NCBI GenBank assembly: GCA_002365175.1
Contig: DEZK01000004.1
Location: 55,579 to 119,578, forward strand
DNA: 64,000 nt
Direction of reading: 5' to 3'
Origin: Raskinella chloraquaticus (SeqCode)
GTDB taxonomy: Bacteria > Pseudomonadota > Alphaproteobacteria > Rhizobiales > UBA4765
Position 1 is the first letter of the stretch. Every line of letters begins with the position of its first letter. The translations under genes were made by a program, and so were the position numbers. Of this stretch, positions 26,295 through 35,692 are shown in pieces. Under the pieces are notes generated by a model that was given only the letters and a program-made list of their open reading frames with translations, had not been told where the DNA came from and made no database searches.

Positions 26295-27830
26295 TTATTC
26301 CGCCGCCGAGACCGATTCAGCCAGGCCAAGCTCGCGCAGACGCCGATAAAGCGTCGAGCGACCAATCCCCACCCGGCGCGCCACTTCCGTCATGTTGCCG
26401 CGATAATGCGTGATCGCGTAACGCAGCAGGTCACGCTCGACATCGGTGATCGAGCGGATTTCCCCCACCTCGTCCAGCATGCTCACCTGCCCGCCGCGCA
26501 TGGGCGGAGGCATCGAGACCATGTTGTGGGTTGCAACCGGCATGAAATCGACCGGTACCACATTCCCCGGCACGGGCGCCGCAGCGCTTGCCGACGAGGA
26601 GACCGCGGCGATCGGCTCGCGACGGATCGCTGCCTCCTCGAAGCCGTCGACCTGCGCGGCAATCTGCGGGAACTCGCTCACATCGAGGATCGACCGGTCA
26701 CTGAGGACAACCGCACGGAACACGGCATTTTCCAGCTGACGGACATTGCCAGGCCAGCGATAGGTCGACAGCAGCCCCATCGCCGCCTCCGACACGCCAT
26801 CAATACGCTTGCCTTCTTCTGACGAGAAGCGGGCGATGAAATGCTTGACCAGATCGGGGATGTCGGTGAGGCGCTCGCGAAGCGGGGGAATCCAGATCGG
26901 AAACACCGAAATGCGGTAGTAAAGATCCTCGCGGAACTTGCCATCCTTGACCTGCTCGACCAGCGTCCGGTTGGTTGCCGATATGAGGCGCAGATCAACC
27001 TTCATCGTCTTGCGCCCGCCGACCGGCTCGACCTCGCCCTCCTGAATGGCGCGCAACAGCTTGACCTGCGCTTCCAGCGGCAATTCACCCACCTCATCAA
27101 GGAAGAGCGTGCCGGTATGAGCCTCCATGAATTTGCCGGTATGCTTTTCCTGAGCGCCGGTGAAGGCTCCTTTTTCGTGGCCAAAAAGGATCGATTCAAC
27201 GAGGTTATCGGGAATGGCGCCGCAGTTGACGGTCACGAAGGGCTTGGTGCGCCTGTCGGAACTTCCCTGGATGGCGCGCGCGATCAGCTCCTTGCCGACA
27301 CCTGATTCGCCTTCAAGCAGAATGGGGATGGTGGAAGCGGCCGCGCGTTTGCCAAGCTCCAGCACCCGCACCATGCTGGGCGAGCGCGACAGGATGTCCT
27401 TGAACGACAGGCCGCCATCACGCCGGCGGTTGATGCGCTGGATTTCGCCCTGCAGCGAATTGACCTTGAGCGCATTGCGCACCGACACATCGAGCCGCTC
27501 GACCGATACCGGCTTGACGACGAAATCGAAGGCACCCGCCCGCATCGCCGAGACCACCGTATCGATGCCGCCCTGGGCGGTGAGCACGATCACCGGCTTG
27601 TCGATACCTGCTTGCTTGAGGCGCGCCAGCACACCCATGCCATCGAGATCAGGCATCACCAGATCAAGCACGATGAGCGCGATATCAGCCGACTCGCGCG
27701 AGGCCATGAAGCGCAGCGCCGCTTCACCGCCATCAAGCGTGATGGCGCGATAGCCGATGCGCTTCAGCGCCTCCTCGACCAGACGCCTCTGGATCGGATC
27801 ATCGTCAACGACAAGAATAGTTTCTGGCAT
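26295..27830 (-). CDS. Sigma-54-dependent response regulator (NtrC-type)
   Basis: A 511-residue transcription activator with three domains. Residues 1-120 are a receiver with phospho-acceptor Asp56 (LIVLDLVMPD); about 150-390 form the AAA+ domain with Walker A GESGVGKE, the sigma-54 contact loop GAFTGA, and Walker B LFLDEVGEL; the C-terminus has a Fis-type helix-turn-helix (MTEVARRVGIGRSTLYRRLR). A linker rich in Ala, Ser and Val joins them. ATG 27830 gives the usual MPETILVVDDD start. No histidine kinase is next to it. Its position suggests control of the downstream cell-wall genes; no sigma-54 promoter was found in the 86-base gap. Confidence 0.9.
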   Translation of the reverse strand: MPETILVVDDDPIQRRLVEEALKRIGYRAITLDGGEAALRFMASRESADIALIVLDLVMPDLDGMGVLARLKQAGIDKPVIVLTAQGGIDTVVSAMRAGAFDFVVKPVSVERLDVSVRNALKVNSLQGEIQRINRRRDGGLSFKDILSRSPSMVRVLELGKRAAASTIPILLEGESGVGKELIARAIQGSSDRRTKPFVTVNCGAIPDNLVESILFGHEKGAFTGAQEKHTGKFMEAHTGTLFLDEVGELPLEAQVKLLRAIQEGEVEPVGGRKTMKVDLRLISATNRTLVEQVKDGKFREDLYYRISVFPIWIPPLRERLTDIPDLVKHFIARFSSEEGKRIDGVSEAAMGLLSTYRWPGNVRQLENAVFRAVVLSDRSILDVSEFPQIAAQVDGFEEAAIRREPIAAVSSSASAAAPVPGNVVPVDFMPVATHNMVSMPPPMRGGQVSMLDEVGEIRSITDVERDLLRYAITHYRGNMTEVARRVGIGRSTLYRRLRELGLAESVSAAE

Positions 27831-28042
27831 CAAGGAAACCTGTACGAAATTGGAACAATCGACGCCAACCATGCTTGCAATAGGTAAACAGCGTCTTTCC
27901 AAATGCTATTTTCTGCCTCTGCGACGTGCCGAAACGAGAATGTGTGAACAGCTGCTTAATCGATGCGCCTTCTAAAAGCCTGTCTTCGCATGCTAGCACT
28001 GGACGCCAATGCTCAACCGCGCGACAGGGACAATGCCAAACC

Positions 28043-29821
28043 GTGAATGCTTCCCCCCTTCCTGAATGGAATCTGGCCGACCTGTACCCTGGCGCCGATT
28101 CGCCGCAGCTGCGCGGCGATCTCGACAACATCAGCGGCACATGCGAGGCCTTCGCTCTCAAGGCCAAAGGCAAGCTCGATGCTGTTGCGCGCGAGGCGCC
28201 CGACACGCTGGCGGCCTGGCTGGCTGATTATGAAGCCATTCAGGACCGTATGGGTCGGATCGCCTCCTTCGCAGGGCTGCTTTATGCCGGCGAGACCACC
28301 GACGCGACACGCGCGAAATTCTACGGAGACGTGCAGCAACGCCTGACCGATGCGTCAACCCACCTCTTGTTCTTTGAACTCGAACTCAATCGCATCGACG
28401 ATGCCGTGATGACGCAAGCCTTGTCGCACTCCCCGGCGCTTGCCGATTACCGCCCATGGATCACCGATTTGCGCCGCGAGCGCCCCTACCAGCTCGACGA
28501 TCGCCTCGAACAGCTTTTCTTGGAAAAAAGCGTCACCGGTGCTGCCGCGTGGAATCGCCTTTTCGACGAAACCATTGCCGCCTTGCGCTTTGATGTCGAA
28601 GGTGAAAACCTGGCGCTGGAACCGACGCTGAACCGGCTCCAGGACACCGATCCCGATCGCCGCCGTGCCGCCGCCGAGGCGCTTGGGGTGACGCTCAAGC
28701 AGAATTTGCGCGTCTTCACCCTCATCACCAACACGCTTGCCAAGGACAAGGACATCGCTGACCGCTGGCGTGGCTTTGGCGATATGGCAGCCTCCCGTCA
28801 CCTCTCCAACCGCGTCGAGCCGGAAGTGGTGGAGGCGCTCGTCAGCGCCGTCAAGGCAGCTTATCCGCGCCTCTCTCACCGCTATTACGCATTGAAGGCC
28901 CGCTGGTTTGGCAAGGAGATGCTTGATCACTGGGACCGCAACGCCCCGCTGCCGCGGGTGGAACAGCGTGAATTTTCCTGGGCCGAGGCCCGAGACAGCG
29001 TGCTCTCAGCCTATGGTCGTTTTTCGCCTGAACTGGCGGCGATCGCCGGCCGTTTCTTTGACGAGCGCTGGATCGATGCGCCGGTGCGCCCCGGCAAGGC
29101 GCCCGGCGCCTTTTCCCATCCGACCGTTCCCTCGGCGCACCCCTATATCCTGCTCAATTATCAGGGCAAGCCGCGTGACGTGATGACGCTTGCCCACGAA
29201 CTCGGCCACGGCGTGCATCAGGTCTTGGCTGCTCACAACGGCGCGCTCATGGCGCCAACCCCGCTGACGCTTGCTGAAACCGCCTCCGTCTTCGGCGAGA
29301 TGCTGACCTTCCGCTCCCTGCTGGCGGCAACGACTGACAAGACCGCGCGCCGCGCTCTGCTGGCCGGCAAGGTCGAGGACATGCTGAACACGGTCGTGCG
29401 CCAGATCGCCTTTTACGATTTCGAGCGGCGCATCCATGGCGAGCGGCTGCAAGGCGAGCTTACATCCGACGTCATCGGCAATCTGTGGATGGAGGTGTCG
29501 CGCGAAAGCCTCGGACCCGCCATCCGCCTGCATCCGGGTTATGAAACCTATTGGGCCTATATCCCCCATTTCATCCATTCGCCCTTTTATGTTTATGCCT
29601 ACGCCTTCGGCGATTGCCTGGTGAATTCGCTTTATGCCGTCTATGAGCGCGCCGAAACCGGCTTTGCCGAGAAATATCTCGCCATGCTGTCAGCCGGCGG
29701 CACCCGCCATCACAGTGAGTTGCTGAAGCCCTTCGGCCTTGATGCGAGCGAGCCTGATTTCTGGACGCTGGGTCTGTCGCTCATCGAGCGCATGATCGGC
29801 GAACTTGAGGCCATGGGGTGA
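28043..29821 (+). CDS. pepF: M3 family oligoendopeptidase (PepF type)
   Basis: A 592-residue zinc peptidase that degrades oligopeptides in the cytoplasm. The zinc site HELGH is at residues 385-389, and the glutamate ligand follows in LAETASVFGEML. The start VNASPLPEWNLADLYPG is typical of PepF from this order; the GTG at 28043 was chosen because the residues before it look untranslated. The ending WTLGLSLIERMIGELEAM is also characteristic. It is followed after only three bases by the BKACE gene, so both are probably on one mRNA. Confidence 0.88.
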   Translation: MNASPLPEWNLADLYPGADSPQLRGDLDNISGTCEAFALKAKGKLDAVAREAPDTLAAWLADYEAIQDRMGRIASFAGLLYAGETTDATRAKFYGDVQQRLTDASTHLLFFELELNRIDDAVMTQALSHSPALADYRPWITDLRRERPYQLDDRLEQLFLEKSVTGAAAWNRLFDETIAALRFDVEGENLALEPTLNRLQDTDPDRRRAAAEALGVTLKQNLRVFTLITNTLAKDKDIADRWRGFGDMAASRHLSNRVEPEVVEALVSAVKAAYPRLSHRYYALKARWFGKEMLDHWDRNAPLPRVEQREFSWAEARDSVLSAYGRFSPELAAIAGRFFDERWIDAPVRPGKAPGAFSHPTVPSAHPYILLNYQGKPRDVMTLAHELGHGVHQVLAAHNGALMAPTPLTLAETASVFGEMLTFRSLLAATTDKTARRALLAGKVEDMLNTVVRQIAFYDFERRIHGERLQGELTSDVIGNLWMEVSRESLGPAIRLHPGYETYWAYIPHFIHSPFYVYAYAFGDCLVNSLYAVYERAETGFAEKYLAMLSAGGTRHHSELLKPFGLDASEPDFWTLGLSLIERMIGELEAMG

Positions 29822-29824
29822 GCG

Positions 29825-30697
29825 ATGAGCCGTTCGGTCTGGCTTGAATGCGCGCTCAACGGGCCCTGGGGTCGCGATCTCCAGCCGGCGATTCCTGTTA
29901 CCGCAGACGAGATTGTCGAGGCAGGAATTGCCGCTCACGGCGAAGGCGCGGCCATCCTGCATTTCCACGCCTATGACGAGGTGACAGGGCGCCAGCGCGA
30001 CGACGCAGCGATCTATGCACCGATCATCGAGCGTCTGCGCCGCGCTACCGGCGCCATCGTCTATCCCACTTTGCCGATTGCCGGCAGCGCGCTCTCCGGC
30101 CCGGGTGGCAGCGCCCTTGAGCGTTTCGCCCATGTCGAGGCGCTGGCGAAAATGGGCCTCATCGAATGGGCGGTCGTCGATCCGGGATCGGTCAATTTTG
30201 CCCGCCGTGATGCTGCCGGTCATCACATGCCGGGCTTCGTCTACGCCAACCCCGATGATCATATCCGTCGCGGTCTGGAGCTCGCGGCTCTGTATCGTTT
30301 TCACCCGAGCTTTGCCATCTACGAGCCGGGCTTTACCCGCCTTGGCGCGCATGTGGCCCGGCTCATCCCCGCCCCCCGGGCGATCTATCGTTTCATGTTC
30401 TCCGAGCAATTTGCCTGGGGCTTTCCTCCCGAGCCTTATGCGCTCGAGGCACATCTTGCCCTGCTCGCCGACGAAGCGGCGCATGCACCATGGATGATTG
30501 CCGGTCTTGGCGTTGATCTTGTCGAACTGATTGCCATGACAGTGGACAAAGGCGGGCATGTGCGCGCCGGCCTCGAGGACGCCCGCTTCGGCACGCCGAT
30601 GGATAATGGCGTGCTGACGGCCATCGCCGCACGCGAAGTTGCGCGAGCCGGCGGCGCACTTGCCACACCTGCCATCATCCGCGCCGCCCTCAGCTGA
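29825..30697 (+). CDS. Beta-keto acid cleavage enzyme (BKACE, DUF849)
   Basis: A 290-residue TIM-barrel enzyme. Family members such as 3-keto-5-aminohexanoate cleavage enzyme use zinc to condense a beta-keto acid with acetyl-CoA. The zinc motif HFH is in AAILHFHAYDE, and the start SVWLECALNGPWGRDLQPAIPVTADEI is typical. The C-terminal VRAGLEDA and the AREVARA helix also fit. The substrate varies widely between subgroups and cannot be called from sequence. It sits three bases after pepF. Confidence 0.88.
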   Translation: MSRSVWLECALNGPWGRDLQPAIPVTADEIVEAGIAAHGEGAAILHFHAYDEVTGRQRDDAAIYAPIIERLRRATGAIVYPTLPIAGSALSGPGGSALERFAHVEALAKMGLIEWAVVDPGSVNFARRDAAGHHMPGFVYANPDDHIRRGLELAALYRFHPSFAIYEPGFTRLGAHVARLIPAPRAIYRFMFSEQFAWGFPPEPYALEAHLALLADEAAHAPWMIAGLGVDLVELIAMTVDKGGHVRAGLEDARFGTPMDNGVLTAIAAREVARAGGALATPAIIRAALS

Positions 30698-30757
30698 CGT
30701 GACGCTTCGCCGCGCCCCCTCCCTCGCCTTTCCCGCTATAGTGATCCACAGGCCACC

Positions 30758-32125
30758 ATGAGCGCTGACGATCCTGAAAAGAACCGAATGAGCGAGCGCG
30801 CCCGGCGCTATGCGCGCGTTGGCGCCGGCGTTGGCCAGGCAACCGCCCGCATCGCCGGCGCCCGCCTCATCGGCCAATCCTCTCGCGGCAGCGAGGCTGC
30901 GCTCCTGCGCGCGGCTCTTGGCAATCTGCGCGGCCCCATCGTCAAGGTGGCGCAATTGCTGGCAACCATCCCCGATCTTCTGCCGCCCGAATACACGGCT
31001 GAACTGCAAAAGCTGCAAGCGCACGCGCCCGCCATGGGCTGGGCCTTCGTCAAGCGCCGCATGCAGGCCGAACTTGGCCCTGACTGGCGCACGAAATTCG
31101 CTGACTTCACCCATGAACCGTCAGCCGCCGCCTCGCTCGGCCAGGTCCATCGCGCCACGGCCCATGATGGCACGGCGCTTGCCGTCAAGCTGCAATATCC
31201 TGACATGCAATCAGCGGTGGAGGCCGACCTCAAACAACTCGATTTCGTCTTTTCACTGCACGCCCGCTTCGATCGCGCCATCGATACCAGTCAAATGCGC
31301 GGCGAGATCGCCGCCCGTATCCGCGAGGAACTCGATTACCGCCGCGAAGCGCGCCACCTCTTGCTTTACCGCCATATCCTGAGCCGCGAATCTTTGGTGC
31401 GGGTCCCTGATCTTCGCCCGGAACTCTCCACCGGGCGCCTGCTGTCGATGACCTGGGTCGACGGCGATCCTCTGCTCGATTACCGCGAAGCCTCGCAGCA
31501 AGACCGCAATCTTCTCGCCACCGCCCTTTTCCGCGCCTGGTGGCACCCCTTCAGCCAGTTCGCGGTGATCCATGGCGATCCGCATCTGGGCAATTACACG
31601 GTGCGCAGCGATCAGGGCGAGGCACAGGGTATCAATTTGCTCGACTTCGGTTGCGTGCGCATTTTTCCGCCGCGCTTCGTCTCCGGCGTCATCGACCTTT
31701 ACGAAGGCCTGCGCGACAGCCGCCCCGACCAGGTGGTGCATGCCTACGACATCTGGGGTTTCAAGAATCTCAGCAAGGAGCTGATCGACACGCTCAACAT
31801 CTGGGCACGCTTTATCTACGGGCCGATGCTGGAGGATCGCGTGCGCACCATCGCCGATGGGGTAGCGCCGTCCGAATACGGGCGCCGCCAGGCGTTTCAG
31901 GTCCACAAGGCCCTGAAGGAACGCGGACCCGTGACGGTGCCGCGCGAATTCGTCTTCATGGACCGCGCCGCCATCGGCCTTGGCAGCGTCTTCCTGCATC
32001 TGCGCGCTGAGTTGAATTTTTACCGCCTCTTCAACGACACCATCGCCAACCATGTCGAGGATGATCTCGCGGCTCGCCAGTCGCAGGCCCTCACGGCGGT
32101 GGGGCTGGAGCCTGCGCCGGCATAA
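30758..32125 (+). CDS. ABC1/UbiB-type atypical kinase
   Basis: A 455-residue protein of the AarF/ABC1 family, ATP-binding proteins tied to ubiquinone synthesis or lipid handling. The Ala-rich loop PSAAASLGQVHRA, the VKLQYPDM lysine, the IHGDPHLGNY catalytic loop and the LLDFGCVR metal site are present. The usual KxGQ motif reads KVAQ here (GPIVKVAQLLATIPDLLP). There are no C-terminal membrane helices of the E. coli UbiB kind. The 3' end overlaps the convergent hydrolase gene by 35 bases. Confidence 0.85.
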   Translation: MSADDPEKNRMSERARRYARVGAGVGQATARIAGARLIGQSSRGSEAALLRAALGNLRGPIVKVAQLLATIPDLLPPEYTAELQKLQAHAPAMGWAFVKRRMQAELGPDWRTKFADFTHEPSAAASLGQVHRATAHDGTALAVKLQYPDMQSAVEADLKQLDFVFSLHARFDRAIDTSQMRGEIAARIREELDYRREARHLLLYRHILSRESLVRVPDLRPELSTGRLLSMTWVDGDPLLDYREASQQDRNLLATALFRAWWHPFSQFAVIHGDPHLGNYTVRSDQGEAQGINLLDFGCVRIFPPRFVSGVIDLYEGLRDSRPDQVVHAYDIWGFKNLSKELIDTLNIWARFIYGPMLEDRVRTIADGVAPSEYGRRQAFQVHKALKERGPVTVPREFVFMDRAAIGLGSVFLHLRAELNFYRLFNDTIANHVEDDLAARQSQALTAVGLEPAPA

Positions 32126-33110
32126 CTGGCGGCACGGGCAAAACCGCCGTGAATTCAAGAATAAGTCGGGCCACCTCATCGCCAGCCGACCATTGCGGCA
32201 TATGGCCGATGCCCGCCAGCTCTACCAGGCGGCTGCCCTTGATCTCACCGGCAAGCCGCTCGGCATGCAGCGCATTGCTCACGATGACATCCGCGCCGCC
32301 GCACACGATGAGGGTGGGTGCAGTAATCTCACAATATTGCGGGCTGAGACGCGTGACATTGGCCTTGAGCCCAACCACATCAAGGGCATTGGCGCGGAAG
32401 GCCTTTGGTCGCAAAGCCAGCGCTGCGCCGCTGCGCAATTCATAGCGATCGGGAACCGGATTGGGCGTGAAGATCGACGGCAGCACTAGCGGCATGACAA
32501 GCGCGCCGAGGAACGGCGGGAACAGCTCCGAAAAGACGCGACCGATGACCGGCAAGGCCGCAATCCGGTTATGCCACGAAACCCCGCCGCCGCCCGGCCA
32601 TGGATGGGTGGCGGGGGTGATCACAACGAGCCCTGCAACCCGCTTTTTGTCGATCAGCGCCACCGCACAGGCAACCGCAGCCCCCAGCGAATGACCGACA
32701 ATGACCGCTTGGCCGACATCAAGCTGGTCAAGAGCCTCGACGATCATGCGGGCCTGCCCATCCGGCGCGCTCGCCGATCGCCCCGGCGGACGTTCGCTCC
32801 AGCCATGGCCGGGACGGTCGAAGAAAAGAATGCGCGCCTTGGCGCCAAGACGAGCCCCAAGCGCCGCCTCGCCATCGCGCGCATTGCCGCTCGCGCCGTG
32901 AATGACCACAATCGGCAGTCCCGGCACGGCAGACGGATCGTCCGGCGCCCGATCAATCACATGCAGCACCGCTGGGCCCGACACCGGCACTTTTCTGCCC
33001 AGCGCAGGATATTGCTTTTCAAATGTACGTGAAACGCGACGCGACGCCCACCACAGCATCACGAGCGCCAAAGCGGCAAGCCACAGGCTATCGCCTGAAA
33101 GGAAACTCAT
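32091..33110 (-). CDS. Membrane-anchored alpha/beta hydrolase
   Basis: A 339-residue hydrolase with an N-terminal membrane helix (about residues 5-22). The core begins PIVVIHGASGNARDGEAALG (oxyanion HG), then RILFFDRPGHGWSERP, the nucleophile elbow VGHSLGAAVACA, and the final catalytic His in GIGHMPQWS. This layout is common for lipid or ester hydrolases of unknown substrate. ATG 33110 is preferred over an upstream TTG. The gene overlaps the ABC1 kinase gene tail-to-tail, so antisense effects are possible. Confidence 0.85.
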   Translation of the reverse strand: MSFLSGDSLWLAALALVMLWWASRRVSRTFEKQYPALGRKVPVSGPAVLHVIDRAPDDPSAVPGLPIVVIHGASGNARDGEAALGARLGAKARILFFDRPGHGWSERPPGRSASAPDGQARMIVEALDQLDVGQAVIVGHSLGAAVACAVALIDKKRVAGLVVITPATHPWPGGGGVSWHNRIAALPVIGRVFSELFPPFLGALVMPLVLPSIFTPNPVPDRYELRSGAALALRPKAFRANALDVVGLKANVTRLSPQYCEITAPTLIVCGGADVIVSNALHAERLAGEIKGSRLVELAGIGHMPQWSAGDEVARLILEFTAVLPVPPVMPAQAPAPPP

Positions 33111-33138
33111 CCGCGCAGCCAAAATAACAAGCCCGCTC

Positions 33139-33810
33139 TCACCCCGGTCGCCCCTCGACCTGTGGCGACAGGCGCTCCACCTGCTTCTTCAACTGGCCGC
33201 GCAGCGGGATGAGAGCTAACGCCGATTGGAAGGCGGCGAACGCCTCTTTTTCCCGGCCGATTTCAGCGAGTATGTTTCCAAGCACACCCAACGCCCCGTA
33301 ATGGCGCGGCTCCAGCGCCAGCGTCCGCCCGAGATCATTGATCGCCTGCCCGATCGCCCGCATCTGGTAGGCAACCACCGCACGGCGGAAATAAGCCTCG
33401 AAATGATCGGGGTTGATGGCAAGCAGCGCATCGAGATAATCAAGCGCTGTCGCATAGCGCTTCTGCGCAAACTCTTCCTGCGACCACTCAAGCAGGGTTT
33501 GCGCCGTTGCCCCGCCGCGCCGCACCCACAGCGCCGTCAGCGCGTCATCGATGGTTTCCGCTTCGGTTTCGCTTTTGGCCTCGCGCAATTTAACATAAAG
33601 GGCATCAACCAGCTTGGCGTAAGCCTCGGGCGATTGCGCCTCGCCGCGCTGTTGGGGATTGGGGCCGGGAGCCACCGGTTCGCGCTCGATCTTCTGCGGC
33701 ACCCCGGTTTCCGGCTGGCCTGTCTCTTTCGGTGATTGACCGGCATCGCTCTGCGCTGCGGCAAAACCAGGCCACAGGGCAATCACTATAAAAAGGGCTA
33801 GCGGCTTCAT
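33139..33810 (-). CDS. Exported TPR-repeat protein
   Basis: A 223-residue protein with a signal peptide (about residues 1-20, cut after AAA) and a Pro/Gln-rich mature start. Two to three TPR-like repeats follow (RYATALDYLDALLAINPDHFEAYFRRAV and AINDLGRTLALEPRHYGALGVLGNI). It is 28 bases upstream of the alpha/beta hydrolase start in the same direction, so both may be one unit. The function is unknown, presumably a periplasmic adaptor. Confidence 0.75.
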   Translation of the reverse strand: MKPLALFIVIALWPGFAAAQSDAGQSPKETGQPETGVPQKIEREPVAPGPNPQQRGEAQSPEAYAKLVDALYVKLREAKSETEAETIDDALTALWVRRGGATAQTLLEWSQEEFAQKRYATALDYLDALLAINPDHFEAYFRRAVVAYQMRAIGQAINDLGRTLALEPRHYGALGVLGNILAEIGREKEAFAAFQSALALIPLRGQLKKQVERLSPQVEGRPG

Positions 33811-33900
33811 TCGTGAAGCCTAGCCGGGTCCCGCCCGGCGTCAACCATCAATTAGCGGCAAGAGCACACAACCCGCCACCTGATTGTCAGGGCGAACAGC

Positions 33901-34026
33901 TCAGCCCTGGCGCGCCTTGAAACGCGGATTGGTCTTGTTGATGATGTAGACGCGGCCCTTGCGGCGCACCAGCTGGTTGCCGCGATGACGCCCGCGCAGG
34001 GATTTCAGTGAATTGCGGATTTTCAT
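33901..34026 (-). CDS. rpmJ: 50S ribosomal protein L36 (zinc-free type)
   Basis: A 41-residue basic protein, MKIRNSLKSLRGRHRGNQLV followed by RRKGRVYIINKTNPRFKARQG. It lacks the cysteines of zinc-binding L36, as is usual in alphaproteobacteria. ATG 34026 was chosen; the frame opens further but only through unlikely sequence. It is a small late-assembly protein of the large subunit. Confidence 0.92.
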   Translation of the reverse strand: MKIRNSLKSLRGRHRGNQLVRRKGRVYIINKTNPRFKARQG

Positions 34027-34167
34027 GACAGCCAACCTGGGTTTTCGAACCGGCACACCCGCCTGCGATAAAACTGAGACGGCGCACCCACATAAAAGGA
34101 AGTGGTGCACTAATGCAGCATGGACATTTTGTCAATTCTGCCGCTGCTCTCGACGGCTGACGCGTCG

Positions 34168-35293
34168 CTAGCGTTTCTGCTCCCATTCCACGAACTGTTT
34201 GAACAGGGCTTCCCGCTCGCTCTCCGAGAATTTGCGGTTTCCAGCCTTCTTGGCAAAACTTTTGAAGAATTCCTCGAACTGCGAGCGTAATCGCTCCTGA
34301 TTGGGACCGCCTGCCTTGAATTTGGCCAGCGCCTCTTCGGCAACGCGATATCGCGTCCATCCTGGAACTGTGCCGGCGAAATTGATCTCCGCCCATTTGG
34401 CCTGGAAGGAGGCGGTCTTGAGCTTGTCGTAATTGTTGAAGAAGGCGTTGATGAAGCGCGATACGCGACGATAGCGGTCACTGTCACTTGCCCAGTTGAA
34501 AACGGCGAGCAGGTTGAGGACGGCAATCGTTTGCACCTTGCCGCCCGCCGGTATCAGATTCGGGTAATCAGTGGCTTCAAGCGCGGTTGGCAGATAGAAG
34601 TCGGCGAAGATGGAATTGTACTCGACCGGCAGAAAGTGAAACCCCGGCTCCGGCTTGTAGCGGGTGAACGCATCATTGGGTTTGGCGACAACGTGGACGA
34701 CGGCGGATATCTCTCCGGTGCGCATCTGTTCCAGCGCGATTGCATTGTTGATGAACACCGGTTCAACCGTGATACCGAGGCGGCGGAAAACAATCTGACC
34801 GGTCAGATTGGCGGCGCTGCCAACCGTGTTGAATGCCACCTTCTTGCCCGCCAGATCGGCGAGAGACTTGAATTCGGAGCGCGCATAGATGTGCACTTCG
34901 GACAAGAAGAGCGGCGATATGTAATGAATCCGGCCTTTGATGCCGGGAATTTTCTGCTCCTGCTCGAAATAGTCGAGAACGTCAGCCTGGGTGATCGCGA
35001 TATCGACGCCCTTCAGATAAAGCAGATCGGAGACGTTGCCGACCGCGCCGAACGTGACCATGGGAATGATGCGAAGATTGCTGCCATCATTGAGCGCGCG
35101 CTAGATCAGCTGCGTAACGGATATAGGACCCCTCCAGCAATCCGCCAGCAAGGCCCACCGTCCAGGAATTGATGTCGTTACGCCCAGGCAACTCCGCCAG
35201 CGCTTGTGCTGTGGCCGTTCGCGGCACGATCATTGTTAGAAGGGCAGCGAAAAGGCAGAGCTTTTTCAAGGCGTGCAACACAGATATGCGCAT
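34168..35293 (-). pseudogene. TAXI-family solute-binding protein, broken by a frameshift
   Basis: Two frames together make one TAXI-type TRAP binding protein. The first part (35293 to about 35090) has a ribosome site (GGGGGAG), a signal peptide MRISVLHALKKLCLFAALL and GLAGGLLEGSYIRYAADLARA, then hits a TGA. The second frame continues LNDGSNLRIIPMVTFGAVGN and DLLYLKGVDIAITQADVL to a normal C-terminus at 34168. The break lies in a run of GC dinucleotides at about 35095-35101; adding one GC pair would restore ARALNDG. It is therefore a two-base contraction or a sequencing error. No TRAP permease gene is near. Confidence 0.8.
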
Positions 35294-35692
35294 GGAAAAT
35301 ACTCCCCCGAGGCCAACAACAACGACCATTTGCTCTTCTGCTGCAAACCGACTGCAAAAGCGTGACTGAATTGTGGCTTTCGTCGTTATCAAAGGTCAGA
35401 ATATTGCTAAAGACAAGAGCTGCTTTCGCTCATCGTTGGCATTTGATCGACAAAATTTGATCGCTCTGCTCAACTCGTGGGTTGATTAGCCCGGCACGCT
35501 CGATATGACTAGAGGTACACCCAAAGCAGAGGCGGGATGACAGCTGTCATGAGCTGGCTTTTCCTCTCTTGCGGCTGATTGAACCTGGTATCAGGGTCAG
35601 GGCGATTTTGTCGGTGATCGCACACATCAAGCGCGTTTGCCCCGATCTATGATGTCGAGAACGCCAGCCAGTGATCCGCTCAAGAGGCCGTC
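35294..35692. promoter_or_regulatory. Intergenic region between the TAXI gene and the RND operon, with repeats
   Basis: These 399 bases hold no convincing gene. They carry a 14-bp perfect palindrome, ATGACAGCTGTCAT, at 35537-35550, and a direct repeat ATTTGATCG at 35441-35449 and 35455-35463. Both lie ahead of the efflux operon and could be regulator sites; no regulator gene is adjacent. An AAGAGG site precedes the adaptor start. Confidence 0.5.

Noticed and set aside
29690..31114. A 474-codon frame antisense to the pepF end, the BKACE gene and the ABC1 gene start.
   Set aside because: It crosses three well-supported genes on the other strand and has no domain features.
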